Assembly: GCA_030445745.1 (NCBI GenBank)
Contig: JASUTE010000001.1
Coordinates: 133,664 to 197,663, forward strand
Length of the DNA: 64,000 nt
Reading direction: 5' to 3'
From: Candidatus Cloacimonadota bacterium
Lineage (GTDB): Bacteria > Cloacimonadota > Cloacimonadia > Cloacimonadales > TCS61
In this document: one piece after another, positions 20,769 to 30,076 of the stretch
Layout: every line of letters begins with the position of its first letter
Position numbering within the stretch: position 1 is the first letter of the stretch
Notes under the pieces: model-generated
The model's database searches: none
Told to the model about the DNA's origin: nothing
What the model saw: the letters and a program-made list of their open reading frames with translations, nothing else
Position numbers and translations under genes: made by a program

Positions 20769-22223
20769 CTAAAAACGGAACTGGACACCAAAGCTCATGG
20801 TTTTTTCAGTTTCGTCTTTTCCTTTTATTTTTCCGGAACCATCTTTATCGATATAACGTTCCTGGTAGCTACCTACCAGCTCAGTATTAGACGCTAAAGA
20901 GTAACCCAATTTTCCTTTGATATAGGCATTGGAAGTTTTGAAGTACTTCAAGTTATCAAAACCGGTTTGACCATAGCTAACTTCGGCGGTATTTAATTTA
21001 GGAATGTATTTGATGTTAAATGCTACTGTACCCCAAATGCCGCGATAGTTGCCAGAATTTTCTTTATACATATCCTCGTAGGAAACGGTAAGTTTAAGAA
21101 TATTCAGGATATCGGAAGTGATGCTGCCATACCAGCCATGGGTTTTTACCTTGTTTTTCAGTAGTTGCTCTTTCACATAAACAGTATCGTTTTCCACATA
21201 AGCTCTCTGTTCATCGTAAAGATAATCGAAGAAAGCAGGAGTAAAATCATCCTGGTAGGTTCTGTATTCTAAATTTATTTGGAAAATCAGAAATTTACTA
21301 TAGAAACCAGGGAAGATAAAGCCCATGTTATGATCAACTATCTGAGCCATTTCTCCATAGTTACTCAAGTAAAAAAGATCCGATTGATAGAGTGGCAGTT
21401 CATAATCTACACCCCAAACAGTTACATCATTTTCACCCAAATCGCTGAAGGAGGGGTTGCGGGGCAAGATAGAAGAATTTTCGAACCAGTTGTTAAATCC
21501 GGTAGAATCGCCGTTGATTTCTTGGTAAAGTCCCAAATAATAATCGCGGTGTCTATCCACCTCGTTGTGCCAGTTATCGTTGTAAGGATAATCATCGAAA
21601 TAATCGGCATAGTCATCATTATCGGAATCCAGCAGGCCATCGATTTGGTTACGATCGTGCGCAACAGTTCCGCCTAAAATTAAGTTGTTTACCAATGGCA
21701 CTGGCATTTTGGGGAAAGGTTTGAACTGGGCACGTCCAGCTAAGATGTCATTTTCTGCTAAGTTAGAAGAGAAAAATTCCAGTTGCAGGTCAGAAAATGG
21801 CAGGTTACTGCCTACTTGCAAACCTATTTGGCGCACTTCGGGATAGCGCAGCATGTTGGTGTAGTTTTTCATAACCAGTCCTTTGCCTAAGCTAAAATCG
21901 TCAAAACCACCAGCTTTAGCATAGAAAGGGTCACCGCGCAGGCCATAGCGAACATAGTAGATCTTGTTCAAATAATCTTTCCATTCATCCCAGTCTTCTT
22001 CACGAATATTGCCGTCGCTGTCTATCAGCAGGTCAAAATCCAATCCAGCAGCAAATTTACCAGCTTTCAATTCCGGCATTAGGCGAATACGAGAATAGGT
22101 CTGGCTGCCAACTACCACAGAACCAACTCCTCCACCCATATTGAAATTTCCTCCAGATTCGCTTTCCTGAGCTAGCAAGCTTACTGCAAATAATATTAAA
22201 ATTATGAAAGTTATCCTCTTCAT
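20769..22223 (-). CDS. Putative outer membrane beta-barrel protein, function unknown
   Basis: Signal peptide MKRITFIILILFAVSLLAQ; alternating strands, C-terminal ...TMSFGVQFRF ending in Phe; acidic insert DSDNDDYADYFDDYPYNDNW. Confidence 0.65.
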   Translation of the reverse strand: MKRITFIILILFAVSLLAQESESGGNFNMGGGVGSVVVGSQTYSRIRLMPELKAGKFAAGLDFDLLIDSDGNIREEDWDEWKDYLNKIYYVRYGLRGDPFYAKAGGFDDFSLGKGLVMKNYTNMLRYPEVRQIGLQVGSNLPFSDLQLEFFSSNLAENDILAGRAQFKPFPKMPVPLVNNLILGGTVAHDRNQIDGLLDSDNDDYADYFDDYPYNDNWHNEVDRHRDYYLGLYQEINGDSTGFNNWFENSSILPRNPSFSDLGENDVTVWGVDYELPLYQSDLFYLSNYGEMAQIVDHNMGFIFPGFYSKFLIFQINLEYRTYQDDFTPAFFDYLYDEQRAYVENDTVYVKEQLLKNKVKTHGWYGSITSDILNILKLTVSYEDMYKENSGNYRGIWGTVAFNIKYIPKLNTAEVSYGQTGFDNLKYFKTSNAYIKGKLGYSLASNTELVGSYQERYIDKDGSGKIKGKDETEKTMSFGVQFRF

Positions 22224-22372
22224 CTAGCCTCCCTTGTTATTTTTCCCTAAAATAGAAATTAAAATTTATTCGTCAAAATATTTATTACAACTCGGGTAGA
22301 TTATTCACTTTTACAGTCATTTCTTTGTGGACAAAATAACCAATTAAATATTTTGTAGGAAAGAGGAGAACA

Positions 22373-23821
22373 ATGGAATATAAATTTTTAGCAGCTTGGT
22401 GCCGACAGATAAAATTAGGAAATAAACACCTGCAAAAAATCATGCGGTTTGAGGACCAATATGCCTTGGTTTTCTTCAAGCAGAGGGATTTTTTACAGAT
22501 TAATTTGGGAAATGATGGCGGGTTTTGTTTTTTCACACATAAAAAGCTGCTTCCCTTTAAGGAGGATACCAGTCTGAATAATTTCAGTGAAATATTGAAT
22601 AATGCCAAACCAGAAGCTGTTAATATTGACCCCCATGATCGCATTCTTAGGTTCAAGTTTTCCAAAATAGATATCTATAATCAACTGTGTACATATTACT
22701 TATTTTTGGAACTAATTCCGCATTACCAGAATATGATATTAACTGATGACCAGATGAAAATTTTGGAGTGTCGCAAAAAGATAAGTTTTGCCGAAAATAC
22801 TACTCGGCAGATCTTACCAGGTTTGAAATATGAAAAACCAGTTACAAATTTTCAGGTAAAAACAGAAGCTGTTAAATTTCCCCTTTCCTGCAATGATAAG
22901 TTGGAGATAGAGGAAAATAGCCCGGAAGGTGAGCAAAATGTAGATTCGTTGTTCGAGGGTTTGTATTATGATGGAATTTTGGCAAAGCGCAACCAGCACT
23001 TAAAACAGCAAAAAATAAAACAAATTCACAGGCAGATAAAGAAGAAGAAGAAGAAACTAAAAAAACAGCAACAAGAGCTGCAGACAGCTTCCAAACAAAA
23101 AAAATGGAAGCAGATAGCGGAACTTTTGAATGCTAATTTTGCTAAAATAAAAAGTGGTGCAGATTCCATAACTCTGAAAAATTACTATGAAGATGGTTTT
23201 CCTGAAATCAAGATTCCCCTGCAGCCAGAGTTAACTCCGCATCAGAATGTGGAGAGATATTTCAAAAAATATCGCAAAGCACGCGCTGGGAAAAAGAAAA
23301 TTGCTGCGCAAATTAGCAAAACAGAAGAGGAAATTTCCCAGTTACAGCAGCAGATAGCCGAAGTGGAAGCCACCGATTTTATGCAGCAGCAGGAAAAAAG
23401 TAGTGGCAAAAAACAGCAGCAGCGCAGCTACAAGCGAATAGTTTTGGCAGATTCCTGGCAGATCTATGTAGGTCGCTCAAGCAGCGAAAACGATTTTATC
23501 ACCACTTCTTTAGCGCAGCCGCACGATTGGTGGTTTCATACCCGTATTTTTAAGGGAACTCATGTGGTTTTGCGTAACCTGAAAAAACAGGAACTACCTG
23601 AGCAACTTAAACTTGTTTGCTGCCAGTTAGCTGCCTACTTTAGCAAAGCAAAAAAATCGCGCAATGTGCCAGTGGACTACACACAGATACGTTATGTGCG
23701 CAAACCGAAAGGCAGTCCACCCGGTTTTGTTATCTACGATAAGCAGAAAACACTTTATGTGGATCCGCTAAGTTTTCGCGATGCTGCCCAAAAATTGCAA
23801 AAAGAATGGAGCAAAACATGA
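22373..23821 (+). CDS. rqcH: NFACT / RqcH-like ribosome quality-control protein
   Basis: Coiled-coil middle; DSWQIYVGRSSSENDFITTSLAQPHDWWFHTRIFKGTHVVLRN and VRKPKGSPPGFVIYDKQKTLYVDP (NFACT-R/DUF814). Confidence 0.88.
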   Translation: MEYKFLAAWCRQIKLGNKHLQKIMRFEDQYALVFFKQRDFLQINLGNDGGFCFFTHKKLLPFKEDTSLNNFSEILNNAKPEAVNIDPHDRILRFKFSKIDIYNQLCTYYLFLELIPHYQNMILTDDQMKILECRKKISFAENTTRQILPGLKYEKPVTNFQVKTEAVKFPLSCNDKLEIEENSPEGEQNVDSLFEGLYYDGILAKRNQHLKQQKIKQIHRQIKKKKKKLKKQQQELQTASKQKKWKQIAELLNANFAKIKSGADSITLKNYYEDGFPEIKIPLQPELTPHQNVERYFKKYRKARAGKKKIAAQISKTEEEISQLQQQIAEVEATDFMQQQEKSSGKKQQQRSYKRIVLADSWQIYVGRSSSENDFITTSLAQPHDWWFHTRIFKGTHVVLRNLKKQELPEQLKLVCCQLAAYFSKAKKSRNVPVDYTQIRYVRKPKGSPPGFVIYDKQKTLYVDPLSFRDAAQKLQKEWSKT

Positions 23822-24498
23822 ATAAAAGAGGAATAGTATTAGTTAGCGGCGGTATGGATAGTTTGGTAACAACTGCCATAGCTCACCAAGAGTGTGATGA
23901 GATTTATTTTTTACACCTGAATTATGGTCAGCTCACCCAAAAAAAAGAGCTGGAAGCCTTCCAAAATATAAAAAAGTTTTACCAACCTCAAGATGCTTTG
24001 CTGGTCGATGTTTCCTACCTGACACAAATTGGTGGTTCTAGTTTAACCGATAAAAACATACAAATTCCTACACAAAAGGAACAACCAGAAGTTCCCAATA
24101 CTTATGTACCCTTTAGGAACGCTCATTTGCTAGCTATTGCGGTAAGCTGGGCGGAGGTTTTGAAGGCAAATTGCATCTACATTGGAGCAGTGGAAGAGGA
24201 TAGTTCTGGTTATCCAGACTGCCGCGAAAGTTTCTACCAGGCTTACCAAAAAGCTGTAGAGCTAGGTACCAAAGATGAAACTAGGATACAAATAGAAACT
24301 CCGATTATTCATAAAAGAAAATGCCAGATAATACAGCTGGGGCAGGAACTAGGCGCACCACTGCAATATAGCTGGAGTTGTTACCAAAGTAACGAAAAAG
24401 CTTGTGGAGTGTGCGATAGTTGCCGCCTGCGGATAAAAGCGTTCAAAGAAGCTGGGATAAAAGATCCTATTCCTTACCAAATCGATATTGATTGGTAA
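23818..24498 (+). CDS. queC: 7-cyano-7-deazaguanine synthase
   Basis: GIVLVSGGMDSLVTTAIA, NTYVPFRNAHLLAIAVSWAEVL, SCYQSNEKACGVCDSCRLRIKAF. Start chosen at ATG 23818, overlapping the upstream stop. Confidence 0.96.
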   Translation: MNKRGIVLVSGGMDSLVTTAIAHQECDEIYFLHLNYGQLTQKKELEAFQNIKKFYQPQDALLVDVSYLTQIGGSSLTDKNIQIPTQKEQPEVPNTYVPFRNAHLLAIAVSWAEVLKANCIYIGAVEEDSSGYPDCRESFYQAYQKAVELGTKDETRIQIETPIIHKRKCQIIQLGQELGAPLQYSWSCYQSNEKACGVCDSCRLRIKAFKEAGIKDPIPYQIDIDW

Positions 24499-24571
24499 GC
24501 CAAGTGATCAAGAAAAACTTCTTGCATTCTGTAGGTACAGTTTAGATAATTTACTAAATTAGGAGTAAAAT

Positions 24572-25195
24572 GTGAAGAGGATCTTGATAGTTGCCAATGG
24601 ACCAAAATTAGAGTCCAAAATTATGCGCCGAGCACTAGATGAGTGCCAGCTTGTGGTCGCTGCCGATGGCGGTATTGCGGCCTGCCAGCAAGCTGGAATC
24701 GAACCGGATTACCTGGTTGGAGATATGGATTCTGTGGCAAGCGATATGCTGCTTTCCAAAAATACTAAGAAAATTTATAATCCAGACCAGGAATCAACTG
24801 ATATGCAAAAAGTTCTGAACTTTACCAGAGGGCTAGCAGCTGATGAACTAATTGTGGTAAATGCTTTTGGCGGGCGGGCAGATCATACTTTTGCCAACTA
24901 CCTTATTTTGGAGGAATTTTCGCGCGAATTTTCGTTGCAGGTTTATGATGATATCGGAAGATTAAGTTTTTTGAGGCCTGGTAGAACAGTTTTGGCAAAT
25001 CAGGTAGGGAAAATAGTTTCCCTGTGGGCTTTTAGCGGAGTAGAAGATTTGAATTTAAACGGATTTAAATATAATTTGATAGAGAAGAATACTGCAACCC
25101 ACTTTTTGGGAATAAGTAACGAGATTGTAAAAGATAAAGCTACGATTGAATTTAAGAAGGGCAAATTAGCTCTTTATTTGCATTGGGAAGGTTAA
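24572..25195 (+). CDS. thiN: Thiamine pyrophosphokinase
   Basis: VVAADGGIAACQQAGIEPDYLVGDMDSV...YNPDQESTDMQKVLNF...NAFGGRADHTFANYLIL; GTG start. Confidence 0.93.
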   Translation: MKRILIVANGPKLESKIMRRALDECQLVVAADGGIAACQQAGIEPDYLVGDMDSVASDMLLSKNTKKIYNPDQESTDMQKVLNFTRGLAADELIVVNAFGGRADHTFANYLILEEFSREFSLQVYDDIGRLSFLRPGRTVLANQVGKIVSLWAFSGVEDLNLNGFKYNLIEKNTATHFLGISNEIVKDKATIEFKKGKLALYLHWEG

Positions 25196-25198
25196 AAA

Positions 25199-26518
25199 AT
25201 GTTAATTAAAAATGCTTTAGCAGCGCTACCTGGGGGGCATGATTTTATAAGATGCGATATTTTAATAAAAGATGGCAAAATAGCCCAAATCGGCAGTGAT
25301 TTATCTGACAGCGAAATTTTGGATGTAAAAGGTAAGCAAGTTTTTCCCGGTGTTATCGATCCGCACGTACATCTAAATGACCCTGGTTTTACCCAGCGTG
25401 AAGATTTTTATACTGGCACCTGCGCCGCTGCTGCCGGCGGCGTAACCACTATAATTGACATGCCCTGTACCTCCCTGCCGCCGGTTACCACGTTGCAGAA
25501 TCTGCAAGCCAAGCTACGGGAGATAGAGCCCAAAGCTATAGTAGATTTTGCTTTGTATGGCGGCATTTCAGGCCAAAGTTTTGCTCACTGCGAAAAAAAT
25601 ATTGCTGAGCTAAGCGAATTTGTGTCCGGTTTTAAAACCTACCTTATTTCGGGAATGGATACTTTTCATAGTTTAGATCATTTTCAATTGGAAAAAGTGC
25701 TGAAAATTAGCAAAAAGTATAATCGACCTGTTTTAGTGCATGCTGAAGACATTAGTTATATTCAGTCTGCTCAGCAAGCTGGGTTTGCCAACAGTGTGGC
25801 GGGCTACTACAAAACTCGGCCCGAAATAGCCGAATTGCTGGCAGTGAACAGTGCGGTAGCTTTGGCCGAAAATACGGGTGCAGATCTGCACGTGGTGCAC
25901 GTTAGCAGTGCTGCAGCGGCGCAGGTCGTAGCTAATTCCACAGTTAGTGGAGAAACAGCTCCCCACTACCTGCATTTCGATCTGGAAGATTTCCAAAAAA
26001 TAGGCACTCCACTAAAAGTGACCCCACCAGTAAAGCAACCAGGTAATAAAGAAAAACTTTGGCAGTTCCTAGCCGAGGGTAAACTTGATTTTGTGGCTAC
26101 CGACCATGCCCCCGCTCCTGCTGCTATGAAAAATGCCTCAATTATGCAAGCCTATTCCGGTATTCCTGGCCTAGAAACTTCTTTTACCTATCTGTACAAT
26201 GCTGGTTTCATGCAGAAAAAGCTGGGACTGCAGCGTTTGCTGCAAGTTACCTCCAGCCAAGCTGCAAAAAAATATTACCTGAAAGATAAAGGTGCTATAA
26301 AAGTGGGTAATGATGCTGACTTACTGATATATGACCAAAATAAGAACTGGGTGGTAGATGGCGCTAAATTTTATTCCAAGGGTAAGCTTACCCCATTCCA
26401 AAATATGAAATTCCAAGGTAAAATAGACAAAACCCTGGTACGCGGGAAAATTGTTTACGATGAACAGGTGGGAATATTAGCTCAACCTGGTTCGGGAAGG
26501 TTTTTAAAACCATGTTAG
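25199..26518 (+). CDS. Cyclic amidohydrolase (allantoinase / dihydroorotase / dihydropyrimidinase-like)
   Basis: VFPGVIDPHVHLNDPGFTQREDFYTGTCAAAAGGVTTIIDMPCTSLPPVTT, VLVHAEDISYIQ, DFVATDHAPAP. Confidence 0.9.
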   Translation: MLIKNALAALPGGHDFIRCDILIKDGKIAQIGSDLSDSEILDVKGKQVFPGVIDPHVHLNDPGFTQREDFYTGTCAAAAGGVTTIIDMPCTSLPPVTTLQNLQAKLREIEPKAIVDFALYGGISGQSFAHCEKNIAELSEFVSGFKTYLISGMDTFHSLDHFQLEKVLKISKKYNRPVLVHAEDISYIQSAQQAGFANSVAGYYKTRPEIAELLAVNSAVALAENTGADLHVVHVSSAAAAQVVANSTVSGETAPHYLHFDLEDFQKIGTPLKVTPPVKQPGNKEKLWQFLAEGKLDFVATDHAPAPAAMKNASIMQAYSGIPGLETSFTYLYNAGFMQKKLGLQRLLQVTSSQAAKKYYLKDKGAIKVGNDADLLIYDQNKNWVVDGAKFYSKGKLTPFQNMKFQGKIDKTLVRGKIVYDEQVGILAQPGSGRFLKPC

Positions 26519-27087
26519 AAGGTATAGTTTTGGCTGCTGGCTACTCTAGCCGTGCTGGTGGCATGAAGTTGACTTTTAGAATTAATGGTAAACCACTTTT
26601 GCAGCATACATTGCAGCCGATGCTACAGTTTTGCAATAAAATTTGGGTGGTTACTGGCTACAAAAAAGAACTTATCGAAGCGTTAATTAGCAAATATCCA
26701 CAAGTGGAAGCTGTTTATAATGCTGATTTCCAACAGGGCATGTTCAGTTCGGTATGTGTGGGGGTAAGCAAAATTACTTCAGCTAGATTTTTTTTCACGC
26801 CTGGTGATATTCCCTTTGTGAAACCGCTAACTTACCAAAAACTTCTGGAAAAGTATGGTAAAGTGGTGATCCCGACTTACCAGAATAGGAAAGGGCATCC
26901 GATTTTAATGAACTCTGAGCTACAAAAACGAATTTTGGCTGAACCGCAGGATTCCAACCTGAGAAAGGTGTTGCACAAATTCCAACCAGTTTTGGTAGAG
27001 GTAGATGATAAGGCGATTTTGAAAGATATAGATACATTAGAAGATTATAAGGAGCTACATGCAGATTTTAGCAGAGATAGTAAATAA
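26512..27087 (+). CDS. MocA-like molybdenum cofactor nucleotidyltransferase
   Basis: GIVLAAGYSSRAGGMKLTFRINGKPLLQHTLQP, FTPGDIPFV, KGHPILMNSELQKRI. Confidence 0.85.
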   Translation: MLEGIVLAAGYSSRAGGMKLTFRINGKPLLQHTLQPMLQFCNKIWVVTGYKKELIEALISKYPQVEAVYNADFQQGMFSSVCVGVSKITSARFFFTPGDIPFVKPLTYQKLLEKYGKVVIPTYQNRKGHPILMNSELQKRILAEPQDSNLRKVLHKFQPVLVEVDDKAILKDIDTLEDYKELHADFSRDSK

Positions 27088-27781
27088 TTTACCGCTCGCC
27101 AGAGTTAAAGATGTTTTTGTAGGCGTGTTCGATATTGCTGTGGAAAGCTACAAGCTAGGAATAGCCACCACAGTTACAGAGGAAATTTTACCGCATCAGG
27201 GAATTCAAAATTCAGTTCCTCTTACCGATATGAATGTGCAGGAACTGGCAAAATATGCTTTTTCCCAAAATTGGTTAGAAGCCTCTTTGGGCTTAGCAGC
27301 TATCAATAGCGCATTACCAAAATATGAGCAGCAAGCACGTCAGATAAATGCTAAAAAACTTATCGAAAGATATGGAGTAAATCGTAAAGTGGGAATTATT
27401 GGGCATTTTCCCTTTGTAGATAATTCCCAGAATAAATTTAGTGAGCTTATGGTATTCGAAAAAGATCGGCAAGTTGGCGATCTTTCCGAAAAAATGATAC
27501 CAGAAAAATTACCGCAAGCAGATGTGGTGGCTATAACTTCTACCAGCTTGACCAACCATAGCTTGGAATTCATTTTGGAACATGTAGCGCCGAATGCTTA
27601 TGTAATTTTGCTGGGGCCAACCACGCCGCTTACACCGGTTTTGTTCAACTACCACATCGATGCATTGTGTGGAGTCTATTGCGAAGAAGCGCAACTAATA
27701 AAGCGACAGATACGCGAGGCTACTCCCTACAGAAAAATGCTGGGGAAACATTACATAACACTTTTGAAGGAGGATTTTTGA
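27059..27781 (+). CDS. DUF364 / putative heavy-metal chelation domain protein
   Basis: KVGIIGHFPFVDNSQNKFSELMVFEKDRQVGDLSE...LPQADVVAITSTSLTNHSLEFILEHVAPNAYVILLGPTTPLTPVLF. Confidence 0.8.
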   Translation: MQILAEIVNNLPLARVKDVFVGVFDIAVESYKLGIATTVTEEILPHQGIQNSVPLTDMNVQELAKYAFSQNWLEASLGLAAINSALPKYEQQARQINAKKLIERYGVNRKVGIIGHFPFVDNSQNKFSELMVFEKDRQVGDLSEKMIPEKLPQADVVAITSTSLTNHSLEFILEHVAPNAYVILLGPTTPLTPVLFNYHIDALCGVYCEEAQLIKRQIREATPYRKMLGKHYITLLKEDF

Positions 27782-28587
27782 TAGAAAAACAAATAGCCGA
27801 AGCAATTTTGGCGCAGAAAAAATTTGTAAAGGTAATTGTTGTGGAAAAAACAGGATCTGGACCAGCTGAAGTAGGCACAACGATGCTGGCTTATCCAGGT
27901 GGCAAATTCAAGGGAACGGTTGGTGGCGGTACTTTGGAAAAACTGGCGCAACTGCAAGCTGAGCAAGTTCTGAAAAATGAAAAATCTATCCTAAAAGCTT
28001 ATAATTTGGATGAAAATGACCAGGTAACAGAGCAGGAAGTAGCCACTAATATGGCTTGCGGTGGTAAAGTGAAGCTATTTTACGAGATCTTTTTGCCAAA
28101 CCAGAAATTTTACATTTTCGGGGCAGGACATATTGGTAAAAAATTGTTAGAAATGCTGAAATTAATGGATTTGGAAGCAGAAATAATCGATGTACGTGCA
28201 GAGTTGCTGAAAAATATTCCTAATGGCGTTCAGGTGCAAAGCTATGACGATTTTTTTGTTAACTATAAGATACCCGCTGGCAGTTATGTAGTGGTGGCAA
28301 CCCATTCGCATGAGTTAGACTACACTATATTAAAAAATATTATGCTGAATACAAGCAAATTGAAGTATATCGGGCTGGTAGCTTCCAAGCAAAAAACTGC
28401 CTCTATGCTAGAAAAATTGGAAACAGAGCTAGATGAACTACCGGAGCTTTCCAGCCTGTATATGCCAGTTGGATTGAATATTGGCGGAAGTATGCCCGCA
28501 GAAATAGCTTTAGCCATTTTGGCAGAAATTCAAACGATACGTTACCAAAAAAGCGAGATAAAACATTTAAGGAGAATTGAAAGATGA
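27778..28587 (+). CDS. XdhC/CoxI-family molybdenum hydroxylase maturation protein
   Basis: FVKVIVVEKTGSGPAEVGTTMLAYPGGKFKGTVGGGTLE; FYIFGAGHIGKKLLEMLKLM; VGLNIGGSMPAEIALAILAEIQTIR. TTG start after AAGGAGG, overlapping the previous TGA. Confidence 0.9.
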   Translation: MIEKQIAEAILAQKKFVKVIVVEKTGSGPAEVGTTMLAYPGGKFKGTVGGGTLEKLAQLQAEQVLKNEKSILKAYNLDENDQVTEQEVATNMACGGKVKLFYEIFLPNQKFYIFGAGHIGKKLLEMLKLMDLEAEIIDVRAELLKNIPNGVQVQSYDDFFVNYKIPAGSYVVVATHSHELDYTILKNIMLNTSKLKYIGLVASKQKTASMLEKLETELDELPELSSLYMPVGLNIGGSMPAEIALAILAEIQTIRYQKSEIKHLRRIER

Positions 28588-28793
28588 AAGATTTGAACTA
28601 CAAATGCCCCAAATGTGGTAATACCAACTATGAAATAGGTGAATTCCGCGCCACCGGAGGTGCTTTTAGCAAGATCTTCGATGTGCAAAACCAGAAGTTT
28701 TCTACCGTAACCTGTACCCAGTGCAAATATACCGAGATCTATAAAGCAGAGAGCAGTTTGCTAGGAAATATCTTCGACTTTTTTACTAATTAA
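28584..28793 (+). CDS. Small zinc-ribbon nucleic-acid-binding-like protein
   Basis: CPKCGN...CTQCKY double CxxC, 69 aa. Confidence 0.8.
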   Translation: MKDLNYKCPKCGNTNYEIGEFRATGGAFSKIFDVQNQKFSTVTCTQCKYTEIYKAESSLLGNIFDFFTN

Positions 28794-29605
28794 ATTTGAA
28801 TAAATTCCAGTAGTAAATTCAGACAAACCTGAAAGCGGTAGTCCTTATCGGAACGCATATCGCTGATGGGAGTGATCTCTTGTTTTAGAAGTTCTTCCAA
28901 TTTTACTGATTCAGGTGTATTTGTAGAAGCAAGATACTCTTCTATTTTAGAAAGTCGGCGCGGGTATTCATTCAAGCTACCAACTGCTAGCTTGTATTCT
29001 TCAGAATTTTTTAAGCCGGCCAAAGCTACTTTGGCGATGGTAAGTGCTTTTCTGGAGCCAACTTTTTTGTAGAAAGTTTTATAACCAGTCTCGGCATTTT
29101 TAGTAATCTGCACGCCACCGATGATCTCATTTTTTTTCAGGTTGAATTGCTTATAACCGGTAAAGAAATCGCGTAATGGAATGTGCCGCATTTTAGATTT
29201 TGCCATTAGAATTATCTGGGCATCTAACACCAAAAGTAGTGGAGTTACATCAGCAGTTGGCGAGCCGTTGGCAATATTTCCGCCGATAGTGGCCATGGTT
29301 TGTAGAAGCGGGGAAGCAAAATTGACCAGAGAAGCGCGAAAAAAAGGCAGATATTTTGCTATTAGAGGTGAATTCAGTAACTCCTGATAACTGCACAACG
29401 AGCCGATGATAATACTTTCATCAGTTTCGCGTATTCCCTGTAGTTCTTCCAAATGATTTATGTAGATGATCGGTTCATCTGTTATCATTTTTTTCTTTAT
29501 TTGCACATTTATATCGGTACCACCAGCCAGAAAATATTTTTTACCTGCTATTTTCTCGGAAATTTGAAATAGTTCGGTTAAATTTTTAGGTTTATAAAAT
29601 TTCAT
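28790..29605 (-). CDS. Molybdenum hydroxylase FAD-binding subunit
   Basis: MKFYKPKNLTELFQISEKIAGKKYFLAGGTDINVQIK, LQTMATIGGNIANGSPTADVTPLLLVLDAQI. Confidence 0.93.
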   Translation of the reverse strand: MKFYKPKNLTELFQISEKIAGKKYFLAGGTDINVQIKKKMITDEPIIYINHLEELQGIRETDESIIIGSLCSYQELLNSPLIAKYLPFFRASLVNFASPLLQTMATIGGNIANGSPTADVTPLLLVLDAQIILMAKSKMRHIPLRDFFTGYKQFNLKKNEIIGGVQITKNAETGYKTFYKKVGSRKALTIAKVALAGLKNSEEYKLAVGSLNEYPRRLSKIEEYLASTNTPESVKLEELLKQEITPISDMRSDKDYRFQVCLNLLLEFIQI

Positions 29606-30075
29606 TTTTCTTGCTCCTGTTTTCTATGGCAGGCCATCATTACAGAATCGAATATCTTCTGATAACCAGTACAGCGGCAAATATTGCCCGAAAGTGCGGT
29701 TTTTATTTTTTCCAAATTAGGTTCTCCATCGTTTTTTAGGTAATAATAGGAAGAAACCAAAAATCCTGGAAAGCAAAATCCGCATTGTACCGCATTGGTT
29801 TCATCGAAACATGCAATTAACAGCTTTCCTAATGGTTTTTGGGCAATTCCTTCGGAAGTAACAACCTGTTTATTTTCAGCATGAACAGCGTTTACAAGGC
29901 AGCTAGTAACTGGTTTACCATCCAGCAAAACTGTACAAGCGCCGCATTCACCTTCCCCACAGCTTTCCTTGGTGCCAGTTAACCCGAAATCTTCACGCAG
30001 AATATCCAGAAGGCGTTTCATAGGGTCTACTTCCAAGCTAACAGCTTTATCATTTAAAATAAATTCAAGTTTCAT
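29602..30075 (-). CDS. Molybdenum hydroxylase [2Fe-2S] subunit
   Basis: GTKESCGEGECGACTVLLDGKPVTSCLV and QCGFCFPGFL...GNICRCTGYQKI. Likely start at internal MKLEFIL (30075). Confidence 0.94.
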   Translation of the reverse strand: MKLEFILNDKAVSLEVDPMKRLLDILREDFGLTGTKESCGEGECGACTVLLDGKPVTSCLVNAVHAENKQVVTSEGIAQKPLGKLLIACFDETNAVQCGFCFPGFLVSSYYYLKNDGEPNLEKIKTALSGNICRCTGYQKIFDSVMMACHRKQEQEK

Positions 30076-30076
30076 C

